Origin: Patescibacteria group bacterium
Lineage (GTDB): Bacteria; Patescibacteriota; Minisyncoccia; Phycocordibacterales; UBA9973
NCBI GenBank assembly: GCA_019750345.1
Contig: JAIEON010000075.1
Location: 1 to 11,031 of the forward strand
Reading direction: 5' to 3'
DNA: 11,031 nucleotides
Below are positions 5,252 through 11,031 of this stretch, piece after piece. Position numbers and translations under genes: made by a program. Numbering within the stretch: the first letter of the stretch is position 1; the number at the start of each line of letters is the position of its first letter. The notes under the pieces were generated by a model. It ran no database searches. It was not told the DNA's origin and was given only the letters and a program-made list of their open reading frames with translations.

Positions 5252-5260
5252 AGTATACCA
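5252..5260 (-). promoter_or_regulatory. Extended -10 promoter of adk-map, predicted leaderless
   Basis: TGGTATACT lies on the minus strand (5260-5252) in the 26-nt gap after secY, with 8 nt between the -10 and the adk ATG. It is the same nine bases as at prepilin 1. The predicted transcript start is about 5245, two bases before the ATG. There is no good -35. Confidence 0.6.
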
Positions 5261-5269
5261 GAAGAAGAG

Positions 5270-6541
5270 TTAGTATTCACTCATCGATACCTGAGCGTCA
5301 ACACGACGAATCAAATCAATGATAACTGATACAGTAATCAATAGTGATGTACCTCCTACAGCAAATGCAGTGATACCAGTAGTACTCTTTATGATCAACG
5401 GTAATACCGCGATAATACCAAGAAAGACTGAACCGACAAGCGTAATACGAGTTACCACGCCTCCGATATAACTATCTGTTGCATCACCTGGACGTGTTCC
5501 TGGAATAAACGCTCCATTCTTTTGCAAGTTAGTAGCGATTTGTTTTGGATCAAATGTTACTGCGGTATAGAAATAGGTGAAGAACACCACAAGGACGAAG
5601 TACACGATCGCATAGAGCCATGTTGTCTGAAGGAATGTTGTCATTGCTTGACCAATTGAGAAAAACAACGGAGTCGTAGAGCTCTGGAAAAACGATGCGA
5701 TAAACTGTGGGAACAACAAGAACGACGACGCAAAAATGATCGGCATTACTCCAGCCTGAGTAAGACGAAGCGGGATATAACTATCACTACCACCGAACTG
5801 TCGTACTCCACGAACTTGACGAGCATAGGTCACATGTACTGGTCGCTCTGCTTCGTAGATGTAGACTACTCCAGCAATTACAACCAACCCAATAGCGAGA
5901 TATATCAACAGTGTCGGCAACATATCAATCGTGAATGTAAAGAAGAATTGAGAAACACTCGTAGGAAGCGTCGCAAGAATACCTGCCAAGATGATTAAAG
6001 AAGTTCCGTTACCAATACCGTATTCATTAACTAGCTCACCGAGCCATAACAAAAGCATTGATCCTGCAGTAATAATCACAATGTTAGTGATCATCGCTGT
6101 AATAGAAAGTGCTCCAATAGCACCCTGTGTCTGAAGGTATTTCAAAAATGCGAATCCCTGAAGCACTGCAAGTGGTACAGTGAGCATACGGATGTACTGG
6201 TTGTAGGTACGACGCCCTGCTTCACCACTTTCTTGCATCAATTCTTTCATTGAAGGAATCATCATTCCGAGGACCTGGAGAATAATAGAGGCAGTAATAT
6301 ATGGACTTACCCCAAGCATCACGATAGAGAAAGAAGAAAGTCCTCCACCAGAGAGTGTACTAAAAAGACTCAAGAGCTGATTGTTTGCCAAAAATTCATT
6401 CAGACGACTAGTATCTACACCAGGAACTGGAATAGTACTGAGCAATCGAAATGCGACAAGAACAAAAAGCACAAAAAGGATACGACTCCGTAGAGAGCGA
6501 TCCGTTATGAGCAAACTAAGTTTTTTGAAAAATGTGTTCAT
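5270..6541 (-). CDS. secY: Protein translocase subunit SecY
   Basis: SecY is the membrane channel of the Sec pathway, exporting unfolded proteins and inserting membrane proteins together with SecE, SecG and SecA. Both family signatures are present: LGVSPYITASIILQVL (76-91), which includes the TM2 region, and LWLGELVNEYGIGNGTSLII (165-184) at TM4-5. The cytoplasmic loop after TM6 carries YEAERPVHVTYARQVRG (229-245), and FIPGTRPGDATDSYI (345-359) is the conserved loop before TM9. Hydrophobic segments fit the usual ten membrane helices, and 423 residues is a normal length. It follows rplO by 12 nt with no internal terminator, so it is read with the ribosomal genes. The two prepilins nearby are likely Sec clients. 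The start has no Shine-Dalgarno motif. Confidence 0.98.
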   Translation of the reverse strand: MNTFFKKLSLLITDRSLRSRILFVLFVLVAFRLLSTIPVPGVDTSRLNEFLANNQLLSLFSTLSGGGLSSFSIVMLGVSPYITASIILQVLGMMIPSMKELMQESGEAGRRTYNQYIRMLTVPLAVLQGFAFLKYLQTQGAIGALSITAMITNIVIITAGSMLLLWLGELVNEYGIGNGTSLIILAGILATLPTSVSQFFFTFTIDMLPTLLIYLAIGLVVIAGVVYIYEAERPVHVTYARQVRGVRQFGGSDSYIPLRLTQAGVMPIIFASSFLLFPQFIASFFQSSTTPLFFSIGQAMTTFLQTTWLYAIVYFVLVVFFTYFYTAVTFDPKQIATNLQKNGAFIPGTRPGDATDSYIGGVVTRITLVGSVFLGIIAVLPLIIKSTTGITAFAVGGTSLLITVSVIIDLIRRVDAQVSMSEY

Positions 6542-6553
6542 GGTAGTAGTGAC

Positions 6554-6994
6554 CTAGCCGAGGACAGTACCTCCGGCTGCTTCAATTTTTATTTTGGCTG
6601 CATCAGTAACCTGGCATTCGCGAATTGTTACTGCTTTTGTAATTTCTCCTCCTGCAAGGATTTTAACTTGAGGAATACGTCCTTTTGATCGAGTTACGAG
6701 ACCTGCTTCGAACAACGCACTTGGAGTAATAGATGCACCAGCAGCGAATACTCGTTCGATTTGAGCAACGTTTACAGGAGATGGCTTGATAGCAAACGCC
6801 TTGTTAGTGTTCTTACCACGACCGCGAAGCTTCGGAAGCTTTTTAATCATATCACGGATCATTGGACGGATTTTGTGTCCAGCACGAGCGCGCTGTCCTT
6901 TTGTACCACGTCCACTAGTCTTCCCTCTCTTTGAACCACGTCCAACGAGTTTTGGTTTCTTATTTTCAGTTGTTCGCTTGATAGTGTTTAACAT
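6554..6994 (-). CDS. rplO: Large-subunit ribosomal protein uL15
   Basis: uL15 binds 23S rRNA late in 50S assembly. The Gly/Arg/Lys-rich N-terminal tail (RGSKRGKTSGRGTKGQRARA, 19-38) is the family hallmark that reaches into rRNA. It is followed by KLPKLRGRGKNTNKAF, with the globular domain ending in VTDAAKIKIEAAGGTV. At 146 residues it has the normal size. It starts 6 nt after rpsE; the gene rpmD (uL30), which stands between rpsE and rplO in most bacteria, is absent. The start is preceded by AAACCACC with no Shine-Dalgarno motif, so initiation probably depends on coupling with rpsE. Confidence 0.97.
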   Translation of the reverse strand: MLNTIKRTTENKKPKLVGRGSKRGKTSGRGTKGQRARAGHKIRPMIRDMIKKLPKLRGRGKNTNKAFAIKPSPVNVAQIERVFAAGASITPSALFEAGLVTRSKGRIPQVKILAGGEITKAVTIRECQVTDAAKIKIEAAGGTVLG

Positions 6995-7000
6995 GGTGGT

Positions 7001-7642
7001 TTATTTCTTAACTGCTACTGCTTCAGTAGGTACTGCCTGAACTGGTACTGGAGTTGTAAAAATGTGTTTTGTTCCTACAGTAGAAAGTGCTTTCAATACT
7101 GCGCGTGCTGTGTTGAGCTTGTTCTTACTACCTGAGAATACTTTACCAGACACATCTTTAAGTCCAGAGATAACAGCAATATCACGAAGTGCTGCACCTA
7201 CTACGAGACCTTTACCGTTGTTTGGGAAAAGCATTACACGACTTGCGTTGTACTTTGCATTGATGTCATGTGGAAGAGAGTGCTTTTCTGTACGATTGAT
7301 TTTGATTGCATTTTTCTTTGCATCTTTGAGTGCTTTTGCAATAGCGAGTGCAGTATCGTTCCCCTTCCCTGTTCCTACACCTACTACTCCGAGCAACTTG
7401 TCTCCGATGATCATAGACACCGCAAAACTCATACGACGTCCTCCTGCAACCACACGAGTCACGCGGCGAATATCAAGAATCTTTTGGTCAACGTCTTTTA
7501 CGCGATCACCAAATGGTTTGCCGCCATCGCGACGTGGTGGTCGTGAACCATTTGCACCTGTTGGGCGTGGTCCTCGAGAAGCTCCTCCTTGATATGGAGC
7601 ACGAGCTGGAGGTTGTGTTGTTGTAGGGGTTGGTGTAGTCAT
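7001..7642 (-). CDS. rpsE: Small-subunit ribosomal protein uS5 with low-complexity N-terminal extension
   Basis: uS5 is a 30S protein near the mRNA entry site and decoding fidelity region. The double-stranded RNA-binding domain reads VKDVDQKILDIRRVTRVVAG, GRRMSFAVSMIIGD and GVVGVGTGKGNDTALAIAKA (about 48-110). The second domain has RVMLFPNNGKGLVVGAALRD and GLKDVSGKVFSGSKNKLNTA. The first 46 residues are unlike usual uS5: a Thr/Pro/Gly/Arg stretch beginning MTTPTPTTTQPPARAP. The C-terminal tail is Pro/Val/Ala-rich and ends AVAVKK. The total of 213 residues is longer than the usual 165-170. The start has ATTTATG with no Shine-Dalgarno motif, 24 nt after rplR. A later start near residue 45 has no Met, so the extension is likely real. 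Confidence 0.96.
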   Translation of the reverse strand: MTTPTPTTTQPPARAPYQGGASRGPRPTGANGSRPPRRDGGKPFGDRVKDVDQKILDIRRVTRVVAGGRRMSFAVSMIIGDKLLGVVGVGTGKGNDTALAIAKALKDAKKNAIKINRTEKHSLPHDINAKYNASRVMLFPNNGKGLVVGAALRDIAVISGLKDVSGKVFSGSKNKLNTARAVLKALSTVGTKHIFTTPVPVQAVPTEAVAVKK

Positions 7643-7666
7643 AAATTAAGTATTAAAAACGAAAGA

Positions 7667-8014
7667 TTAAAATAGGAGACCTGCTTCGCGAGCTGAGTCA
7701 GCCAACGCTTTGATTCTTCCAGCGTATTTGAAACCATTACGGTCAAACACCACAGTGTTGATTCCTTTTGCTTTTGCAGCAACCGCAATTGCAGCTCCTG
7801 TTGCCTTAGCACTATCAATCTTTGTTCCTTTCTTGCCAGCAATATCACTTGCACTCGCGAGAGTAACTGCAGCGACATCGTCGATAAGCTGAACGTAGAT
7901 GTGAGTACTTGAGCGGAACACACTCATACGAGGACGAGTATCTGTTCCTGAAATAGTAGCACGGATTTTACGCTTGATACTAAGTTTCTTTTGTTGTGGT
8001 GTTTGTCGTGACAT
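7667..8014 (-). CDS. rplR: Large-subunit ribosomal protein uL18
   Basis: uL18 carries 5S rRNA into the 50S subunit with uL5. The sequence shows [20 protein letters not shown] with the conserved RPRxx[13 protein letters not shown], then the helix [40 protein letters not shown] and REAGLLF at the end; the last motif is diagnostic. The basic N-terminus binds 5S rRNA. At 115 residues it has the normal length. It starts 21 nt after rplF, and the spacer holds AACGTTTAAAGAAATTAT before the ATG, a form of the A/T-rich start signal repeated in this operon. The order rplF-rplR-rpsE is standard. Confidence 0.97.
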   Translation of the reverse strand: MSRQTPQQKKLSIKRKIRATISGTDTRPRMSVFRSSTHIYVQLIDDVAAVTLASASDIAGKKGTKIDSAKATGAAIAVAAKAKGINTVVFDRNGFKYAGRIKALADSAREAGLLF

Positions 8015-8035
8015 ATAATTTCTTTAAACGTTTGG

Positions 8036-8575
8036 TTATGCAGTCTTCTTACCTGCCTTACGACGGATAACTTCATTATCGTAGCGGAATCCTTTCCCTT
8101 TGTATGGTTCAGGCTTCTTGCGAGCGCGTACTGATGCAGCGAACTCTCCTACTACTTCTTTGTTGATACCAGTGATGGTGATGTTGTTTTTCTCAGCAGT
8201 AACAGTCAATCCTTCTGGGATAGTGATTACTACAGGGTGTGAGAAACCGAGAGCGAGATGAAGCTCAGTGCCTCGTACTTCACTTTTGAAACCAACTCCT
8301 TCAAGGATCAATTTCTTTACGTATGGTGTGTTTACTCCAAGAATCATGTTCTTCACGTGTGAAGCATGAGTACCCCAGATTGCGCGAGCAAATGAGTCAG
8401 TTCCTTTTTGTTCAAAAGTAACCAATGCGTTTGCAGTATCAATGTTAATAGTTACCACTTCTTTCATCGGGCGAACCAAAGTACCAAGTGGACCTTTTAC
8501 AGTCATTACACCATCGGCGTATGTTAGTTCTGTATTTGCTGGGATAACCAGTTGTTGTTTTCCTACTCTAGACAT
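8036..8575 (-). CDS. rplF: Large-subunit ribosomal protein uL6
   Basis: uL6 lies near the sarcin-ricin loop and the factor-binding site of the 50S subunit. The start MSRVGKQQLVIPANTELTYA is typical (MSRIGKxPI in most bacteria), which fixes the ATG at 8575; an upstream ATG at 8608 would add 11 unmatched residues and overlap rpsH. The first half carries VKGPLGTLVRPM, the second NTPYVKKLILEGVGFKSEVR, HPVVITIPEGL and GITGINKEVVGEFAASVRAR, ending KPEPYKGKGFRYDNEVIRRK, which is the family signature. Length 179 is normal. It starts 4 nt after rpsH. Confidence 0.97.
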   Translation of the reverse strand: MSRVGKQQLVIPANTELTYADGVMTVKGPLGTLVRPMKEVVTINIDTANALVTFEQKGTDSFARAIWGTHASHVKNMILGVNTPYVKKLILEGVGFKSEVRGTELHLALGFSHPVVITIPEGLTVTAEKNNITITGINKEVVGEFAASVRARKKPEPYKGKGFRYDNEVIRRKAGKKTA

Positions 8576-8579
8576 ATGA

Positions 8580-8969
8580 TTACCAAATTTTAAATAAAGC
8601 TTCCCCACCGACTAGTTCTTTCTTTGCTTGCTTATCACTCAAGATTCCTTTTGGAGTTGAGAATACAGTCAAACCGAAACCATTTTTTACTGGGCGAATA
8701 TCACGTGTACCCATGTACACACGTCGTGATGATTTTGAGATACGAACAACGTCTTGAATTTTTGCAACACCATCTTTGTAGAGGAGTCCGATTTCAATTA
8801 CAGGAACGTTATTTTTTTCTGTTTTCTTAGATACATCGCCTACGAAACCGTGTTCCTTAAGACATTGTGCGATAGAATATTTCATCGCTGAAAAAGGAAT
8901 TACCACATGGTCTTTTGAGACCATTGAGGCGTTTTTCATAGTGATGATCATGTTTGAGATTGAATCCAT
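8580..8969 (-). CDS. rpsH: Small-subunit ribosomal protein uS8
   Basis: uS8 is a primary binder of the central domain of 16S rRNA and represses the spc operon in E. coli. The sequence has DSISNMIITMKNAS at the start, VVIPFSAMKYSIAQCLKEHG, VVRISKSSRRVYMG (usual KRISKPGxRVY) and FGLTVFSTPKGILSDKQAKK with GGEALFKIW at the end (usual GGExLCxVW). At 129 residues it has the normal size. The spacer of 16 nt after rpsN contains AACGTTAATTAAATTAT before the ATG, the repeated A/T-rich start signal. An S8-type binding site could not be identified with certainty. Confidence 0.97.
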   Translation of the reverse strand: MDSISNMIITMKNASMVSKDHVVIPFSAMKYSIAQCLKEHGFVGDVSKKTEKNNVPVIEIGLLYKDGVAKIQDVVRISKSSRRVYMGTRDIRPVKNGFGLTVFSTPKGILSDKQAKKELVGGEALFKIW

Positions 8970-8985
8970 ATAATTTAATTAACGT

Positions 8986-9171
8986 TTACCAAGAAGACTT
9001 ACGGATACCTGGAATCATCCCTTCGTTCGCATATTCACGGAAGCAAATACGGCACAAGCCGAAGTCGCGCATAAAGCCGTGACGACGTCCACAGCGGAAG
9101 CAGCGGTTTACAATACGAGTACTGAATTTTGGCGTCTTTTGAGAACGCGCGATTACTGATTTTTTAGCCAT
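8986..9171 (-). CDS. rpsN: Small-subunit ribosomal protein uS14, zinc-binding type
   Basis: uS14 sits in the head of the 30S subunit. The short 61-residue form carries two CxxC pairs, Cys24/Cys27 (NRCFRCGRR) and Cys40/Cys43 (GLCRICFRE), which bind zinc. It ends with [11 protein letters not shown], the universal family end. The N-terminus [20 protein letters not shown] fits. In most genomes it follows rplE directly; here a prepilin gene and a promoter lie between them, so rpsN leads its own transcript. The predicted leader is about 90 nt, much longer than for other genes of the window. Confidence 0.97.
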   Translation of the reverse strand: MAKKSVIARSQKTPKFSTRIVNRCFRCGRRHGFMRDFGLCRICFREYANEGMIPGIRKSSW

Positions 9172-9296
9172 AAATTAATACGTCCCTGGAATATCACACG
9201 TTGCTTTCTTCTGCACTCAGTTACTGGGTAGAAAAGAGAGAAATGTGGATTACCAAAGAACTCGCGTATCTTAACAAATAGAAGCGCTTGAGTCAA
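9172..9296 (-). promoter_or_regulatory. Promoter and about 90-nt leader of the rpsN-to-secY transcription unit
   Basis: On the minus strand, TTGACT (9296-9291), a 17-nt spacer and TAAGAT (9273-9268) preceded by TG (extended -10, TGTTAAGAT) form a good promoter starting 9 nt beyond the prepilin 2 stop codon. Transcription would start about 9261. The leader 9261-9172 holds no open gene. A pyrimidine-rich run in the leader (about 9226-9235) can pair partly with the purine-rich AGAAGAAAG that follows it (about 9203-9212), giving only a weak stem. The length suggests room for ribosomal-protein feedback control, but no known binding site was recognised. Confidence 0.65.
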
Positions 9297-9304
9297 CCCG
9301 CGCC

Positions 9305-9796
9305 TTATTTCAAGGATCCTGGCAGGCAATATTGTGTCCCCCCTTCAGCGCCCCAGTTAGTTATCATCAAAGCAGTATTTGTTTTCTCTAACCCAAACGT
9401 AAGAACATATTCATAATCAGACCAGGGACGACCATTGCAATTATAACCCCCATAATTCGAGTAAAAGCGAAAAATACTAAAACCATTTGGATCAAGGGGC
9501 ATAGTAGATATATAGCCAGGGTTCACCAATGCAGTAGTGAGGGAACTAGTCCAAGAACTTTCACTATTATAGTTTCCAAAAGGATACCCTCCATTATCAT
9601 TTCTATAAAACTCAAGTGCTGTTTGAACTTGTTTAAGACTGGCGATACGTTTTACATCTCGTGCTTTTGCCCGGGCAGAATTAAGACTTGCGAGCACTAC
9701 TGCTGCAAGAATACCGATAATTGCTATTACTACTAAAAGCTCAATGAGAGTGAAGCCGGCCTTACGACGGCCGATGAAAGAATGAGAAAATTTCAT
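9305..9796 (-). CDS. Type IV prepilin-like protein 2, inserted in the ribosomal operon
   Basis: It has a 14-residue basic leader (MKFSHSFIGRRKAG) and a prepilin peptidase site before Phe15. FTLIELLVVIAIIGILAAVV follows, with Glu at mature position 5. The helix continues as RDVKRIASLKQVQTALEFYR, then GGYP, the MPLDP motif (99-103) and a head with two cysteines (120, 157) that could close a C-terminal loop. It is a paralogue of the prepilin at 3370-3870: the first 60 mature residues are almost the same, while the heads differ. The mature protein has 149 residues. It lies between rplE and rpsN, normally adjacent genes. It has the rplE terminator upstream, its own extended -10, and a new promoter after it. 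No clear terminator follows it, so read-through into rpsN is possible. Its base composition does not stand out. Confidence 0.94.
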   Translation of the reverse strand: MKFSHSFIGRRKAGFTLIELLVVIAIIGILAAVVLASLNSARAKARDVKRIASLKQVQTALEFYRNDNGGYPFGNYNSESSWTSSLTTALVNPGYISTMPLDPNGFSIFRFYSNYGGYNCNGRPWSDYEYVLTFGLEKTNTALMITNWGAEGGTQYCLPGSLK

Positions 9797-9803
9797 TGTG
9801 TAC

Positions 9804-9812
9804 AGTATAACA
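9804..9812 (-). promoter_or_regulatory. Extended -10 promoter of prepilin 2, predicted leaderless
   Basis: TGTTATACT lies on the minus strand (9812-9804), with 7 nt between the -10 and the ATG, exactly as at prepilin 1. The predicted transcript start is about 9797, one base before the ATG. The -35 region is occupied by the rplE terminator hairpin, so only the extended -10 can serve. Confidence 0.7.
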
Positions 9813-9839
9813 AAAATACCCCCGAGCGGGGATATTTTT
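9812..9839 (-). terminator. Terminator of the rplN-rplX-rplE part
   Basis: The hairpin pairs 9839-9828 with 9823-9812, 12 bp with one G-U, around a 4-nt GCTC loop. The stem is C/G-rich on top and A/T at its base, so it ends in TATTTTT on the minus strand. It lies 19 nt after the rplE stop and touches the prepilin 2 promoter. Confidence 0.8.
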
Positions 9840-9858
9840 AAAAGTTCTGTGTAAAAAA

Positions 9859-10407
9859 TTATTTAACTACTTCCTTTTTGAACGGGATTCCAAGGTGTTC
9901 GAAGTATGCGAGTGCTTCTGTTTTGTTCTTTGCAGATGAAACAAGAGTGATAGCAAGTCCGAATACATCGCGAAGGTCTTCATCAGATGCTTCTGGGAAG
10001 ATTGAGTGCTCTTTGATGCCGATAGTCATGTTACCGATAGAGTCTACTACCTTGCGGTCGATACCACGGAAGTCCTTTGTACGAGGAAGTGCAATGTGAA
10101 TCAACTTGTCGAGGAAGTGGTTCATACGAGCACCACGAAGTGTTACTGTAAGACCAATTGGGTCTCCTTCACGAATCTTGAAACTAGCAACTGATTGCTT
10201 TGCTACGCGAAGTGTTGGCTTTTGACCAGTAATACGCATAAGACGATCAGCTACGAGGTTATTTTTCTCGCGATCCTTTTTCATTCCTGAACCAGTACCA
10301 CTAGAAACTACCACCTTCAACATACGAGGAGCTGCCATTGTATTTTTGTATCCAAAGTGCGCGAGCGCTGTTGGGACTTTTTCTTGTTGTGCTTTAGTGA
10401 GTTGCAT
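9859..10407 (-). CDS. rplE: Large-subunit ribosomal protein uL5
   Basis: uL5 binds 5S rRNA and contacts the P-site tRNA. The sequence has NTMAAPRMLKVVVSSGTG (usual N.. PxxxKIVVNxGxG), the ITGQKPTLRVAKQSVASFKI block, RGARMNHFLDKLIHIALPRT (RG..M..FLDRL...ALPR), KDFRGIDRK, and GIKEHSIFPE, all in family order. It ends with GIPFKKEVVK. Length 182 is normal. It starts 11 nt after rplX; AACGTTTAAATAT precedes the ATG and no Shine-Dalgarno sequence is present. It is followed by a terminator, so the usual continuation to rpsN is broken here. Confidence 0.97.
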   Translation of the reverse strand: MQLTKAQQEKVPTALAHFGYKNTMAAPRMLKVVVSSGTGSGMKKDREKNNLVADRLMRITGQKPTLRVAKQSVASFKIREGDPIGLTVTLRGARMNHFLDKLIHIALPRTKDFRGIDRKVVDSIGNMTIGIKEHSIFPEASDEDLRDVFGLAITLVSSAKNKTEALAYFEHLGIPFKKEVVK

Positions 10408-10418
10408 ATATTTAAACG

Positions 10419-10727
10419 TTATTTAATGGTCTTACCACTTTTCTTCTCAAAACGTACCATCTTGCCACCCTCTTCTTTGCGACCAAGGCGAGTACCTGTA
10501 CCAGTTTTACTATCGATAAACATTACGTTTGACGCATTGAATGCTACCTCTATTTCTACAATAGATCCTTTTTCAGAAGCTGATTTAGCTTTGATGTGAC
10601 GCTTCGCTTTGTTTACGCCATCAACAATAATACGGTTAGTATCTTTGAATACGCGCTGAACTGTTCCCTTTTGGCCCTTGTTCTTGCCGGCTGTCACTAT
10701 TACATTGTCTCCTTTTTTGAGTTTCAT
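10419..10727 (-). CDS. rplX: Large-subunit ribosomal protein uL24
   Basis: uL24 is one of the first proteins bound in 50S assembly and later lies near the exit tunnel. The N-terminal KOW motif reads MKLKKGDNVIVTAGKNKGQK with GTVQRVFKDTNRIIVDGVN; next comes KAKRHIKAKSASEKGSIVEI, then the AFNASNVMFID strand (usual PIHxSNVMLxD) and a basic end. The length is 102, typical. It starts 14 nt after rplN, with ACATAAAATTTAT before the ATG. Confidence 0.97.
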   Translation of the reverse strand: MKLKKGDNVIVTAGKNKGQKGTVQRVFKDTNRIIVDGVNKAKRHIKAKSASEKGSIVEIEVAFNASNVMFIDSKTGTGTRLGRKEEGGKMVRFEKKSGKTIK

Positions 10728-10741
10728 ATAAATTTTATGTA

Positions 10742-11031
10742 TTAGAGCACTTCAGGTGCAAGTGATACGATTTTCTGATAACCGAGCTCACTGATTTCGC
10801 GAGGGATAGGTCCGAAGATACGACCAGCTTTTGGTTCTTTCTTTCCTTTATCAATGATAACAACAGCGTTGTCGTCAAAACGAATGTATGAACCATCTTT
10901 ACGACGGAATGCTGTCTTCTGACGTACTACAACACCGTATACAACATCTTTCTTTTTGATAGCCTTACGGGGTTCTGCAACTTTTACAGAAAGTACTACA
11001 AGGTCTCCGATCATCGCATAGCGACGACGTG
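10742..11031 (-). CDS. rplN: Large-subunit ribosomal protein uL14, 5' end cut by the window
   Basis: uL14 takes part in the bridge to the 30S subunit. The open frame continues past the ATG at 11014 to the window edge: the codons before it read RRRYA, matching the conserved GRRYA that lies inside normal uL14. The internal Met is therefore not the start, and about 27 N-terminal residues lie outside. Visible blocks are [40 protein letters not shown] (usual VRTKKxxRRxDGSYIRF), [28 protein letters not shown] and the end [10 protein letters not shown], a family signature. It is the upstream-most gene of the visible spc operon. Confidence 0.97.
   Translation of the reverse strand, partial: RRRYAMIGDLVVLSVKVAEPRKAIKKKDVVYGVVVRQKTAFRRKDGSYIRFDDNAVVIIDKGKKEPKAGRIFGPIPREISELGYQKIVSLAPEVL

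Noticed and set aside
7062..7592. Long open frame on the + strand (176 residues)
   Set aside because: Antisense shadow of rpsE, caused by the biased composition of the ribosomal gene.
9274..9304. GCGC-based hairpin after prepilin 2 as a terminator
   Set aside because: The stem is only 4-6 bp and no T-run follows; its loop holds the -35 of the rpsN promoter.
1..11031. CRISPR array, transposase, toxin-antitoxin or defence system
   Set aside because: No regularly spaced direct repeats and no matching protein motifs were seen on either strand.

Overview
The window looks like a piece of a Patescibacteria (Candidate Phyla Radiation, probably Parcubacteria-like) chromosome. The reasons are: compact housekeeping genes; a spc-type ribosomal operon with no rpmD (uL30) between rpsE and rplO; a short zinc-type uS14; type IV prepilin genes set among ribosomal genes; and start codons preceded by A/T-rich sequence instead of Shine-Dalgarno motifs. 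The placement is inference. There is no 16S gene here to confirm it.

Left part (1-1480). The end of an unrecognised + strand gene meets the minus-strand tmRNA gene (ssrA, 225-617) at a perfect two-way terminator. The tmRNA has a recognisable 5' end, an H-type pseudoknot, a tag frame ending in FAPALA and a T-arm. Its partner smpB lies just upstream, separated by two long back-to-back hairpins. Divergent from smpB, a strong promoter drives an orphan 64-residue gene that ends in its own terminator.

Middle part (1440-3900). truB (minus) and infC-rpmI-rplT (plus) diverge from an 18-bp gap, so the infC promoter lies inside truB. infC has no ATG at the expected place and probably starts at TTG. The operon ends at an 18-bp perfect hairpin that also serves the facing prepilin gene.

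Right part (3370-11031, all minus, read from high to low coordinates). The order is rplN (cut by the window edge), rplX, rplE, terminator, prepilin 2, a fresh promoter, rpsN, rpsH, rplF, rplR, rpsE, rplO, secY, adk, map, prepilin 1. The usual spc order is kept, but a prepilin gene with its own promoter splits it between rplE and rpsN. A second prepilin follows map, where infA/rpmJ/rpsM often stand. The genes supply ribosomal subunits, the Sec channel through which prepilins can pass, nucleotide kinase and N-terminal Met removal.

The most notable signal is regulatory. Both prepilins and adk carry the same extended -10 element (TGnTATACT) placed 7-8 nt before the ATG, which predicts leaderless transcripts. 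Several ribosomal genes inside the operon instead share an AACGTT + A/T + TATATG start signal. No CRISPR array, transposase or novel defence system was seen.
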